A program made the translations under genes and the position numbers. A DNA stretch of 57,506 nucleotides. Source: Ardenticatenaceae bacterium. Lineage in GTDB: Bacteria > Chloroflexota > Anaerolineae > Ardenticatenales > Ardenticatenaceae. The stretch lies in contig JALSKA010000166.1 of the NCBI GenBank assembly GCA_026989095.1, forward strand, positions 1-57,506. The letters run 5' to 3'. The notes below the pieces were generated by a model. The model saw only the letters and a list, made by a program, of their open reading frames with translations, searched no databases and was not told the origin of the DNA. Numbering within the stretch: the first letter of the stretch is position 1; each line of letters begins with the position of its first letter. Positions 35,321 through 45,134 of the stretch are shown piece by piece.

Positions 35321-35664
35321 GGGGATGAATGGTTTCGACGGGGAGGTGCCGTCCAGGGGCTGCAGGCGGAGCGCCCGGCTCCTAAAACGGGCACCTAAAC
35401 ATAACTGGCGAACCTCAACTCGCCCTCGCCGCCTAAGCGCGCGGCGACACTCGTCGGCACCTTCCCCCGGTGGGTGCCGAACGGGTGACAGAGAACCGGG
35501 GTGCCGTCAGGCCGGGCCGCACGGCCTGACGAAAGAACGCGCGGCTGGCGGGCTGGCAGCTTTGTTCGGTTGGGCTGCGGCCCGCGAGATGGACCAACCG
35601 AACTAAGCCTGTAGATGCCTCTGGGCGAACTCTCCGGACGCGGGTTCGATTCCCGCCATCTCCA
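35321..35664 (+). ncRNA. ssrA: Transfer-messenger RNA (tmRNA)
   Basis: The ribosome-rescue RNA begins GGGGATGAATGGTTTCGACG, the hallmark tmRNA 5' end. It closes with a T-arm (GCGGGTTCGATTCCCGC) and CATCTCC, which pairs with GGGGATG including the G3-U wobble of alanine acceptors. The discriminator is A at 35664. CCA is not fully encoded (ACCT follows). The tag frame appears to resume at GGC 35407: GEPQLALAA then TAA at 35434-35436, preceded by the non-templated Ala. The ALAA end is the classic ClpXP/Lon degradation signal. Pseudoknot-like complementary blocks flank the tag. It lies next to fmt and not far from clpC. Confidence 0.95.
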
Positions 35665-35671
35665 CCTGCGG

Positions 35672-35706
35672 AGCGCGGGCGTATCCGGTGCCCGCGCTTT
35701 TGTTTT
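35672..35706 (+). terminator. Intrinsic terminator of tmRNA
   Basis: A 9-bp stem, AGCGCGGGC (35672-35680) with GCCCGCGCT (35690-35698), is followed by TTTTGTTTT. It lies 8 bases past the mature tmRNA end. Confidence 0.9.
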
Positions 35707-35723
35707 CCCCCACACCCCACGAT

Positions 35724-35751
35724 TTGCCTTCGTCCACACAAGGGGTATGCT
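35724..35751 (+). promoter_or_regulatory. Promoter for fmt and lipB
   Basis: TTGCCT (35724-35729) and TATGCT (35746-35751) have a 16-bp spacer, immediately after the tmRNA terminator and about 65 bases before the fmt start. Confidence 0.5.
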
Positions 35752-35820
35752 TAACCACGCCGACTGTGGTGAGAGCAGGACATGACGTCGTGTTGGCCGA
35801 AGGGTGAAGGAGGGCGAGCG

Positions 35821-36783
35821 GTGAGTCAAGAACGGCCGCGCGTTGTGTTCTTGGGAACCCCCGAGTTCGCCGTGCCCAGCCTCGAGGCGTTGGCCATCAG
35901 CCGGCAGTACGAGATTGTCTCCGTGGTGACTCAACCCGACAGGCCGGCCGGCCGGGGACGGCGCGTGCGCCCCTCGCCTGTCAAGGTCGCGGCCGAGCGG
36001 CTTGGCCTGCCCGTGTGGACCCCGCGAACCTTGCGCTCCCCCGAGGCCGTGGCCCGCCTGAGAGACTTGGCGCCCGATGTGGGCGTCGTGGTGGCCTACG
36101 GTGAAATCCTGCGGCCGGAGGTGCTCGCCATCCCCCCTCGGGGCTTCCTCAACGTCCACGCCAGCCTGTTGCCCAAGTACCGCGGCGCGGCGCCCGTTCA
36201 GGCCGCCATCTTGGCCGGTGACCGGGAGACCGGTGTCACGGTGATGGTGATGGACGAGGGCATGGACACAGGCCCCATTCTGGCCCAGCGGGCCGTGCCC
36301 ATTGCCGACGACGAGACGGGAGCTTCTCTTGCGGAGAAGTTGGCCCGTGTGGGCGCTGAGCTCCTGAGTGAGACGTTGCCCCGCTGGTTGGCGGGAGAAA
36401 TCGAGCCGCGCCCCCAGGACGACGCCGGCGCCTCGGTGGCGCGACGGCTGAGGAAGGCCGACGGCCTGCTGGAGTGGACGAAGCCGGCCGAGGTGTTGGC
36501 CCGCCAAGTGCGCGCTTACACGCCTTGGCCGGGCACCTTCACGACGTGGGCCGGCAAGCGCTTACACGTGCGGCGAGCTCACGCTGTGACTCGACCGCTT
36601 GGCGGCGCCCGCCCGGGCGAGGTGCGCCTGTGGCCCGAGGGGTTGGCCGTGGCCACGGGGGACGGGTGGCTGGTGCTGGACGAGGTTCAGCTTGAGGGGC
36701 GCAAGGCTGTGGCCGGCATGGCCTTTTATCACGGACATCCCCAGATCGTGGGGGCGCGATTAGGAGAGGAGGAGGACTCATGA
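35821..36783 (+). CDS. fmt: Methionyl-tRNA formyltransferase
   Basis: The 320-residue enzyme transfers formyl from 10-formyl-tetrahydrofolate to initiator Met-tRNA. The start is GTG 35821 with GGAGGG upstream; an ATG at 35782 lacks a good site. The N-terminal formyltransferase domain opens VVFLGTPEFAVPSLEAL. It carries the catalytic Asn/His region NVHASLLPKYRGAAPVQAAIL and the active-site Asp in DTGPIL, with the C-terminal tRNA-binding OB-like domain after about residue 205 (VRAYTPWPGTFTTW). Its stop overlaps the lipB start as ATGA. The common partner def (peptide deformylase) is not adjacent. Confidence 0.96.
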   Translation: MSQERPRVVFLGTPEFAVPSLEALAISRQYEIVSVVTQPDRPAGRGRRVRPSPVKVAAERLGLPVWTPRTLRSPEAVARLRDLAPDVGVVVAYGEILRPEVLAIPPRGFLNVHASLLPKYRGAAPVQAAILAGDRETGVTVMVMDEGMDTGPILAQRAVPIADDETGASLAEKLARVGAELLSETLPRWLAGEIEPRPQDDAGASVARRLRKADGLLEWTKPAEVLARQVRAYTPWPGTFTTWAGKRLHVRRAHAVTRPLGGARPGEVRLWPEGLAVATGDGWLVLDEVQLEGRKAVAGMAFYHGHPQIVGARLGEEEDS

Positions 36784-37577
36784 GCCGACGGCCGCTCTGG
36801 GTGGTTGACTTAGGGCTCATCCCCTACGCGGAGGCGCTCCAGCTTCAACACACTCTCGTGGCTGCCAAGAAGAACGTGCCCGACATGCCCGATGTGCTGC
36901 TCCTCCAAGAGCATCCGCCGGTTATTACCATTGGCCGCAACGGCAATGAGGAGAATATTGTGGCCCCCAGGGAGGTGCTTGAGCGGCTGGGGTTCCAGAT
37001 CTTCCGCGTCGAGCGCGGGGGGGATGTGACCTATCATGGCCCGGGGCAGGTGGTGGGCTATCCCATTCTCGACCTGCGCCGTGTGCCCAAGCCCAAGGAT
37101 GTCGGGTGGTTCGTGTGGGCCCTTCAGGAGGCGCTCATCCGCCTGCTCGACGAGTACGGCATTCGGGGGGAGCGCATTCACAAGGTGGTGGGCGTTTGGG
37201 TGCGCGACCACACTGGGCCGGCGCTGGACGCCTCCTTCGACGAGCGCACGCGGGCTTCTCTGGCCGCGGCCCACGCGCGCTTCAGCGACCGCAAGATCGC
37301 GGCCATTGGGGCGCGCATCGAGGAGTGGATCTCCTACCACGGTTTCGCCCTCAATGTGAACACGAACCTCCACCATTTCGACTTCATTGTGCCCTGTGGC
37401 CTGCGTGACCGGGGGGTTACTTCGATGGCACGGGAGCTGGGCCACGAGGTGCCGTTGGAGGAGGTGAAGCGGCGTGTGGCGTACCACGTGGGCCAGGTCT
37501 TCGACCGGAAGCCGGTGTGGCGTTCGCGGACGGCGCTGGAATATCTCTGTGGCGCCCCGGCCATGAGGGGAAGGTAA
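36780..37577 (+). CDS. lipB: Octanoyl-[ACP]:protein N-octanoyltransferase
   Basis: The 265-residue cofactor enzyme moves octanoyl from acyl carrier protein to lipoyl domains, for example the E2 at 9629-10918. It contains the LipB block GGDVTYHGPGQVVGYPI. The catalytic lysine lies in the DRKIAAIGARI region, and the active-site cysteine lies in FIVPCGLRDRGVTSM. An internal lid-like insertion (HTGPALDASFDERTRASLAAAHARFS) lengthens it relative to typical 210-240-residue LipB proteins. It is translationally coupled to fmt (ATGA). lipA is not present in the window. Confidence 0.94.
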   Translation: MSRRPLWVVDLGLIPYAEALQLQHTLVAAKKNVPDMPDVLLLQEHPPVITIGRNGNEENIVAPREVLERLGFQIFRVERGGDVTYHGPGQVVGYPILDLRRVPKPKDVGWFVWALQEALIRLLDEYGIRGERIHKVVGVWVRDHTGPALDASFDERTRASLAAAHARFSDRKIAAIGARIEEWISYHGFALNVNTNLHHFDFIVPCGLRDRGVTSMARELGHEVPLEEVKRRVAYHVGQVFDRKPVWRSRTALEYLCGAPAMRGR

Positions 37578-37611
37578 AAAACACCTCCCGGGAAAAAAGC
37601 CCCGGGAGGTG
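37576..37611. terminator. Bidirectional terminator between lipB and clpC
   Basis: A perfect 11-bp stem, CACCTCCCGGG (37582-37592) with CCCGGGAGGTG (37601-37611), has an A-rich loop. On the minus strand it is followed by TTTTTTACC, so it is an intrinsic terminator for clpC and probably also blocks lipB read-through. Confidence 0.85.
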
Positions 37612-37640
37612 ACGAACAGGCATGTCCGCTCTGGTGGCGG

Positions 37641-40178
<2,538 letters not shown>

Positions 40179-40222
40179 GATATCCGTCCTTGATTCAGTC
40201 GTATAGCAGCCGTGCCTCGCCG

Positions 40223-41512
40223 TTAATTTGAATCATCGGTGCCAATATTGGCAAATTCGACGGCCGTGTTGGCGTCCATGTCCCCGGTGTGCGCGGTGGG
40301 CTCGCCGTTGGGACAGGACTCCGCGCGGGAGGGGAGAGAGTCCACGTGGCCGGCCGCCTCGGCCGGTGGAGGGGGGGAAACGTCGTCCTGCTCTTGGGGC
40401 GGGGTGGGCCTCGCGACGGCCTTGAGGCTGAGGCCAATGCGCTTGCGCTCGGGGTTGAGGCGAATGATACGTGCCCGCACCCGGTCGCCTTCGGCGACCA
40501 CCTCGGATGGCTTGGCCACATGCCGGTGGGCCATCTCCGAGATGTGGATGAGCCCTTCCACTTCTTCGCCTTCCAAGCGGGCGAAGGCGCCGAAGGATGT
40601 GAGCTTGGTGATGATGACGTTCACTTCGTCGCCGACTTGGTATTTTTCGCCGATCTGGCTCCAAGGTTCGGGCTGCAGGCGCTTGAGGCTGAGGCCCACG
40701 CGCTGGCGTTCGTGGTCCACGCGGAGGACATACACCTCGACTTCGTCGCCGACGTTGACCACGTCGCTGGGGTGAGAGATGCGGTTCCAGGAGAGCTCGC
40801 TGATGTGGACGAGGCCGTCCACGCCGCCGAGATCGACGAAGGCGCCAAAGTCGGTCAAGTTGGTGACGGTGCCGCGCACCACTTGGCCTTCCTGGAGCCG
40901 GGCGAGCATCTCCTGTTTGCGTTGCTGCTGGAGCTGTTTTTCGGCCTCCCGCTGGGAGAGGATGAGCCGGCCGCGCCGTCGGTCGGCGTCGAGGACTTTC
41001 ACGTGAATGGTCTGTCCCACCAATTGGCGCAGGACGCGCGCGCGCTCTTGGGAGGACTTGCCCTGGGTAGCCGTCAGGTGGGAGGCCGGCACGAACCCGC
41101 GAACTTGCCCGATGTAGGCCAACACCCCCCCTCGGTTGTAGGTGGTGACCGTGGCTTCCATGATCTCGTTGTTGGCCACACACCTTTCGATGAAGTCCCA
41201 ATCCTCGCTTTGCAGGGCCCGGTAGATGGAGAGCAGGGCCTGGTCGTCGTCCTCGTCGAAGCGCACCACGTAGACGCGCACGTGGGCGCCCTCCACGATT
41301 TGGGCCCGCGTCTCCTCGGAGAGGCGTTCGAGGTCCTTGCGGGGCACGAGCCCTTCGGTTTTGGTGCCGATGTCCACGAGGACTTCGTTTGGAGTCACGT
41401 GCATCACGACGCCTTCGAGGATTTGGCCCGGCTCAAGGACAAAGGAATCGGCGGACTGAAGCCATTCCTCCAAGAGCGTGTAGTCCCTCGCGTGGCTGTG
41501 ATCTTTTGGCAT
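40223..41512 (-). CDS. rpsA: 30S ribosomal protein S1
   Basis: The 429-residue protein has four S1 RNA-binding domains, at about residues 28-98, 115-180, 205-275 and 290-360, each with the GxFVxLxxxxxGLVHISE-type core (for example LTDFGAFVDLGGVDGLVHIS). It has four domains rather than the six of enterobacterial S1, as in many non-proteobacteria. After residue 375 a low-complexity Pro/Glu/Asp-rich tail follows. It supports mRNA recruitment to the 30S subunit. A strong promoter precedes it and clpC follows. Shorter S1-domain regulatory proteins exist, but the domain count and length favour ribosomal S1. Confidence 0.9.
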   Translation of the reverse strand: MPKDHSHARDYTLLEEWLQSADSFVLEPGQILEGVVMHVTPNEVLVDIGTKTEGLVPRKDLERLSEETRAQIVEGAHVRVYVVRFDEDDDQALLSIYRALQSEDWDFIERCVANNEIMEATVTTYNRGGVLAYIGQVRGFVPASHLTATQGKSSQERARVLRQLVGQTIHVKVLDADRRRGRLILSQREAEKQLQQQRKQEMLARLQEGQVVRGTVTNLTDFGAFVDLGGVDGLVHISELSWNRISHPSDVVNVGDEVEVYVLRVDHERQRVGLSLKRLQPEPWSQIGEKYQVGDEVNVIITKLTSFGAFARLEGEEVEGLIHISEMAHRHVAKPSEVVAEGDRVRARIIRLNPERKRIGLSLKAVARPTPPQEQDDVSPPPPAEAAGHVDSLPSRAESCPNGEPTAHTGDMDANTAVEFANIGTDDSN

Positions 41513-41563
41513 CTCCTTTCAGTCCTCAGCGCGGTATTTCGGCGAGTTGGTGCCGGTGCCTAT

Positions 41564-41592
41564 ATTATACTGATTCCCAGACACAATGGCAA
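41564..41592 (-). promoter_or_regulatory. Promoter of rpsA
   Basis: On the minus strand, TTGCCA (41587-41592) and consensus TATAAT (41564-41569) are spaced by 17 bp. The start site is near 41557. It is divergent from the small membrane-protein promoter. Confidence 0.8.
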
Positions 41593-41623
41593 TCTTGAAG
41601 GGGGCGCGGGCGCCTGGCCGGGC

Positions 41624-41652
41624 TTGGCCGTTTGATGGGCTTGTGCTATAGT
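41624..41652 (+). promoter_or_regulatory. Promoter of the small basic membrane protein
   Basis: TTGGCC (41624-41629) and TATAGT (41647-41652) are spaced by 17 bp, about 50 bases before the GTG start. Confidence 0.6.
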
Positions 41653-41701
41653 TGGGGAGAAGCGAAGAGGCTGAGAGATAGAGCAGAAGGAGGAAAGAGC
41701 C

Positions 41702-41872
41702 GTGGGCAAGAAGCGAAATCGGCGGAAGGGGCGCCAAAATCGTCGGCGAGCTTCGGCCCCATCTCGGCCGCGGCGCCGGCGTCGCGACTGGCGCATGACG
41801 ACGTTTTACGTGTTGGGCATCCTCATTGTCATCAGCATGGCCGTGAGTTTGGTCTTTCCCTTCCTCCAGTAG
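41702..41872 (+). CDS. Small basic single-pass membrane protein (56 aa)
   Basis: A GTG at 41702 is preceded by AAGGAGG at good spacing and by its own promoter. The first half is extremely basic: about 20 of the first 33 residues are Lys or Arg. Its end (RDWRMTTFYVLG) leads into one hydrophobic helix (VLGILIVISMAVSLVFPFLQ) that ends the protein. The charge pattern predicts a cytoplasmic basic domain and an N-in topology. The basic part could touch RNA, the ribosome or acidic lipids, which is only an inference. It is too short for most gene callers. Its neighbours are rpsA (divergent) and frr (convergent). Confidence 0.75.
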   Translation: MGKKRNRRKGRQNRRRASAPSRPRRRRRDWRMTTFYVLGILIVISMAVSLVFPFLQ

Positions 41873-41888
41873 TCGGCCGTCAGAGGGG

Positions 41889-41936
41889 GACACGGGGAGC
41901 AAGTGGAGGGATCACCGTCCACGTGCGCCCCGTGTC
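41889..41936. terminator. Hairpin between the small membrane-protein gene and frr
   Basis: An outer 9-bp stem, GACACGGGG (41889-41897) with CCCCGTGTC (41928-41936), encloses an inner 5-bp stem, GTGGA (41903-41907) with TCCAC (41918-41922). It lies between convergent genes and has no T run, so it is probably a bidirectional terminator of modest strength. Confidence 0.5.
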
Positions 41937-41941
41937 TGCGC

Positions 41942-42499
41942 TCATCCCTCGAGAATTTCCTCTTCCTTGGCCTGTCCGACTTTGTTCGCCTCCTCGATCT
42001 TGCGGTCGGTAAGCTTCTGGACATCGTCCTTGGCGCGGTAGAATTCGTCCTCGCTCAGCAGGCCCTCCTTCTGCATTTCTTGGAGGTCTTGGAGCACGTC
42101 GCGGCGCACGTTGCGGATGGCCACCCGTGCCTCCTCCACCCGCTTGTGGACGGTGCGGACGAGCTCGTGGCGCCGCTCTTCGGTCAGGGGGGGCAGGACG
42201 AGGCGGATGACTTTGCCGTCGTTGTTGGGCGTCAGGCCCAAGTCGGACTCGAGAATGGCCCGTTCGATGGCCGCCAGCGTGCTGGGGTCCCACGGCTTGA
42301 TCATCAGAAGCCGCGCCTCGGGAGCGGTCACCGAGGCCAACTGGGTGAGCGGAGTGGGCACGCCGTAGTATTCGACCCGGATGCGCTCGAGCAGTGCCGG
42401 GGAGGCACGGCCGGTCCGCAGCGCGCGCAGGTCCTGTTCGAGGGCGGCAACGGCTTTGTCCATGCGCGACTCGGCGTCTTTCATCAGGTCTTTGAGCAT
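41942..42499 (-). CDS. frr: Ribosome recycling factor
   Basis: The 185-residue protein splits post-termination ribosomes together with EF-G. The start is ATG 42499 (MLKDLMKDAESRMDKAV) after AAGGAGGG. The canonical long helices and hinge are recognisable (DLRALRTGRASPALLERIRVEYYG; LPPLTEERRHELVRTVHKRVEEARVAIRN). The length is the family norm. It is the last gene of the rpsB-tsf-pyrH-frr block, 62 bases after pyrH. Confidence 0.96.
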   Translation of the reverse strand: MLKDLMKDAESRMDKAVAALEQDLRALRTGRASPALLERIRVEYYGVPTPLTQLASVTAPEARLLMIKPWDPSTLAAIERAILESDLGLTPNNDGKVIRLVLPPLTEERRHELVRTVHKRVEEARVAIRNVRRDVLQDLQEMQKEGLLSEDEFYRAKDDVQKLTDRKIEEANKVGQAKEEEILEG

Positions 42500-42561
42500 G
42501 GCTTTCCCTCCTTGTTCGGTGCGACAGTGGCATGATTGTGGGGCAAAGCGGATGGGAGGCG

Positions 42562-43284
<723 letters not shown>

Positions 43285-43337
43285 TCACCTCTTCCCGTTT
43301 GCGTCACATCGGGGGTTGAGAGCGGTTTTTGGCCAGC

Positions 43338-43364
43338 AAAAAGGGCCGGTGTTTCCACCGGCCC
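43338..43364 (-). terminator. Intrinsic terminator between tsf and pyrH
   Basis: On the minus strand, a perfect 9-bp stem (43356-43364 with 43343-43351) with a GAAA loop is followed by TTTTT (43338-43342). It lies 6 bases after the tsf stop and inside the otherwise co-directional rpsB-frr block, so it probably reduces pyrH-frr expression relative to rpsB-tsf. Confidence 0.85.
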
Positions 43365-43370
43365 CCGTGT

Positions 43371-43976
43371 TTACTCCGCCTCGCCGACGGCAAAACGGCA
43401 GAAGCGGCGCACGACAATGTTTTCGCCGAACTTGGCGATGGACTGCTTAATGAGATCGCCGACGGTGATTTCCTGGTCCTTGATGAAGGGCTGCTCCAGG
43501 AGAACCGTTTCCCCGAAGAATTTCTCCAGCCGCCCTTCCACCACTCGCTCGATGACGTGGTCGGGCTTGCCCTCTTGGCGAGCTTGCTCTGTGAGGATGT
43601 GACGCTCCCGCTCGATCACCTCGGCCGGCACCTGGTCGCGGGAGACGAACTGGGGACTAATGGCGGCCACGTGCATGGCGATCTCGTAGGCGAGCTGTTG
43701 AAATTCGGGCGTGCGGGCCACGAAGTCTGTCTCGCAGTCCAGCTCCACCATGGCCCCGATCTGGTTGCCCGTGTGAATGTAGCAGGCCACCACGCCCTGG
43801 GAAGTGGCCCGGTGGGCTTTCTTGGCAGCCTTGGCCAGTCCCCGCTCGCGCAGGAGCTGGATGGCCTGTTCGATGTCGCCCCCGGTTTCCTGGAGCGTCT
43901 TCTTGCACTCCAGGATGCCGGCGCCCGTGCGGGCGCGCAGCTCTTTGATCATCTCCGTCGTGATGTGTGTGCTCAC
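43371..43976 (-). CDS. tsf: Translation elongation factor Ts
   Basis: The 201-residue nucleotide-exchange factor for EF-Tu starts at GTG 43976 with GAGGTGAT upstream. The N-terminal UBA-like domain (EMIKELRARTGAGILECKKTLQETGGD) and the TDFVAR exchange motif (LDCETDFVARTPEF) are present. The C-terminal dimerisation domain is short, as in the compact EF-Ts of about 200 residues found in several phyla rather than the 280-residue E. coli form. It follows rpsB by 72 bases. Confidence 0.96.
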   Translation of the reverse strand: MSTHITTEMIKELRARTGAGILECKKTLQETGGDIEQAIQLLRERGLAKAAKKAHRATSQGVVACYIHTGNQIGAMVELDCETDFVARTPEFQQLAYEIAMHVAAISPQFVSRDQVPAEVIERERHILTEQARQEGKPDHVIERVVEGRLEKFFGETVLLEQPFIKDQEITVGDLIKQSIAKFGENIVVRRFCRFAVGEAE

Positions 43977-44048
43977 GGTATCACCTCGTGTTGGCGTAGG
44001 TCTTTATGTCTGTTTGATCCGTGCGACGCTCAACTTCTGTTCGTTTCT

Positions 44049-44879
44049 TCATTCCTGGCGTTCTTCGGCTTCACTGAGCTCCTCGAGCTCCTCGAATTCC
44101 TGGGTGACTCCGTAATCGTATTCGTCCGTGGGGGAGAAGACCCGCTGTTCGGGAATGGGGCCTTCTTCCTCTTCCTCCACCATCATGGTCTGGTAGAGGT
44201 TACGCCCTTCGATAACGGCGTCGGCCACGAAACTGGTGATGAGCTTGATGGCCCGGATGGCGTCGTCGTTGGCCGGGATGATGTACTCGATGCCGTCGGG
44301 GTCGGAGTTGGTGTCCACCATGGCGACGATGGGCAGGCCCAGGATTTGCGCCTCGCGCACGGCAATGTGCTCTCGGTAAACGTCCACGATGTAGAGCATG
44401 TCGGGCAATGTCTCCATGCCCCGCAGGCCGCCCAGCCGGCGGTCCAACTTGGCAATCAGCCGCTCCAGCTTGAGCCGTTCTTTTTTGGGCAGCAGTTCAA
44501 ACTCACCCCTAGCGCGCCTGGCCTCCAAGTCGAGCAGGTATTCTACCCGGCGCCGGATGGTGCGGAAGTTGGTCAGCGTGCCCCCAAGCCAGCGCTGATT
44601 GACATAAGGCATCCCGCAACGTTGGGCCTGGGTGGCAATGATCTCTTGGGCTTGGCGTTTCGTGCCCACGAAGAGCACGTAGCCCCCTGCGGCCACCGTG
44701 TCCCGGATGCCCTCATAGGCCCTCTGAAGGGCTTCAAGGGTTTGGGCCAAGTCGATGATGTGGATCCCGTTGCGCTCGGTGAAGATGTAAGGGCGCATCT
44801 TGGGGTTCCAACGGCGCGTCCGGTGGCCGAAGTGGACACCGGCTTCCAAGAGGTCCTTCATGGTGATTTTGATAGTCAT
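44049..44879 (-). CDS. rpsB: 30S ribosomal protein S2
   Basis: The 276-residue protein starts at ATG 44879 ([28 protein letters not shown]). S2 signatures are present: [20 protein letters not shown] and [31 protein letters not shown]. The extra C-terminal tail of about 45 residues is very acidic ([27 protein letters not shown]). The tail is longer than in E. coli S2 and echoes the acidic tail of RpoC in this genome. It is first in its operon, with a promoter and a leader hairpin upstream. Confidence 0.96.
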   Translation of the reverse strand: MTIKITMKDLLEAGVHFGHRTRRWNPKMRPYIFTERNGIHIIDLAQTLEALQRAYEGIRDTVAAGGYVLFVGTKRQAQEIIATQAQRCGMPYVNQRWLGGTLTNFRTIRRRVEYLLDLEARRARGEFELLPKKERLKLERLIAKLDRRLGGLRGMETLPDMLYIVDVYREHIAVREAQILGLPIVAMVDTNSDPDGIEYIIPANDDAIRAIKLITSFVADAVIEGRNLYQTMMVEEEEEGPIPEQRVFSPTDEYDYGVTQEFEELEELSEAEERQE

Positions 44880-45004
44880 TGGTGGCGTGCCTCCTGTGGG
44901 TTTTGATCGTCCGCGCCCTTCCTCCCCCAACGGAACCCGCGGGCGGGCACCCCCGTTGAAGTCCGGGCGCGTGCTTGGTTGAACTGACGATGTGCGCACA
45001 CAAC

Positions 45005-45035
45005 AAAATCCCCTATTCCTGGAACGAAATAGGGG
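45005..45035 (-). promoter_or_regulatory. Leader hairpin of rpsB, candidate attenuator
   Basis: On the minus strand, CCCCTATT and AATAGGGG (45028-45035 with 45010-45017) form an 8-bp stem with a 10-base loop, followed by GATTTTGTTG. It starts about 11 bases after the predicted rpsB start site. It may terminate transcription early or bind S2 for autogenous control. It is too far from the DUF2207 stop to be simply its terminator, although that remains possible. Confidence 0.5.
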
Positions 45036-45053
45036 AACGCCGGCGGCTTGCTA

Positions 45054-45082
45054 AGTATACCACAACGGGAACAAAGGGGCAA
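45054..45082 (-). promoter_or_regulatory. Promoter of rpsB-tsf
   Basis: On the minus strand, TTGCCC (45077-45082) and TATACT (45054-45059) are spaced by 17 bp. The start site is near 45047, giving a leader of about 167 bases. Confidence 0.75.
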
Positions 45083-45134
45083 GCCCCCCGAAGCCCCGGT
45101 GACTGTGTGAGCAGGGGGCCGCGGACGTGAGCTC

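Noticed and set aside
35395-36507. 370-codon minus-strand frame
   Set aside because: It runs antisense through tmRNA and fmt. It is accidental openness.
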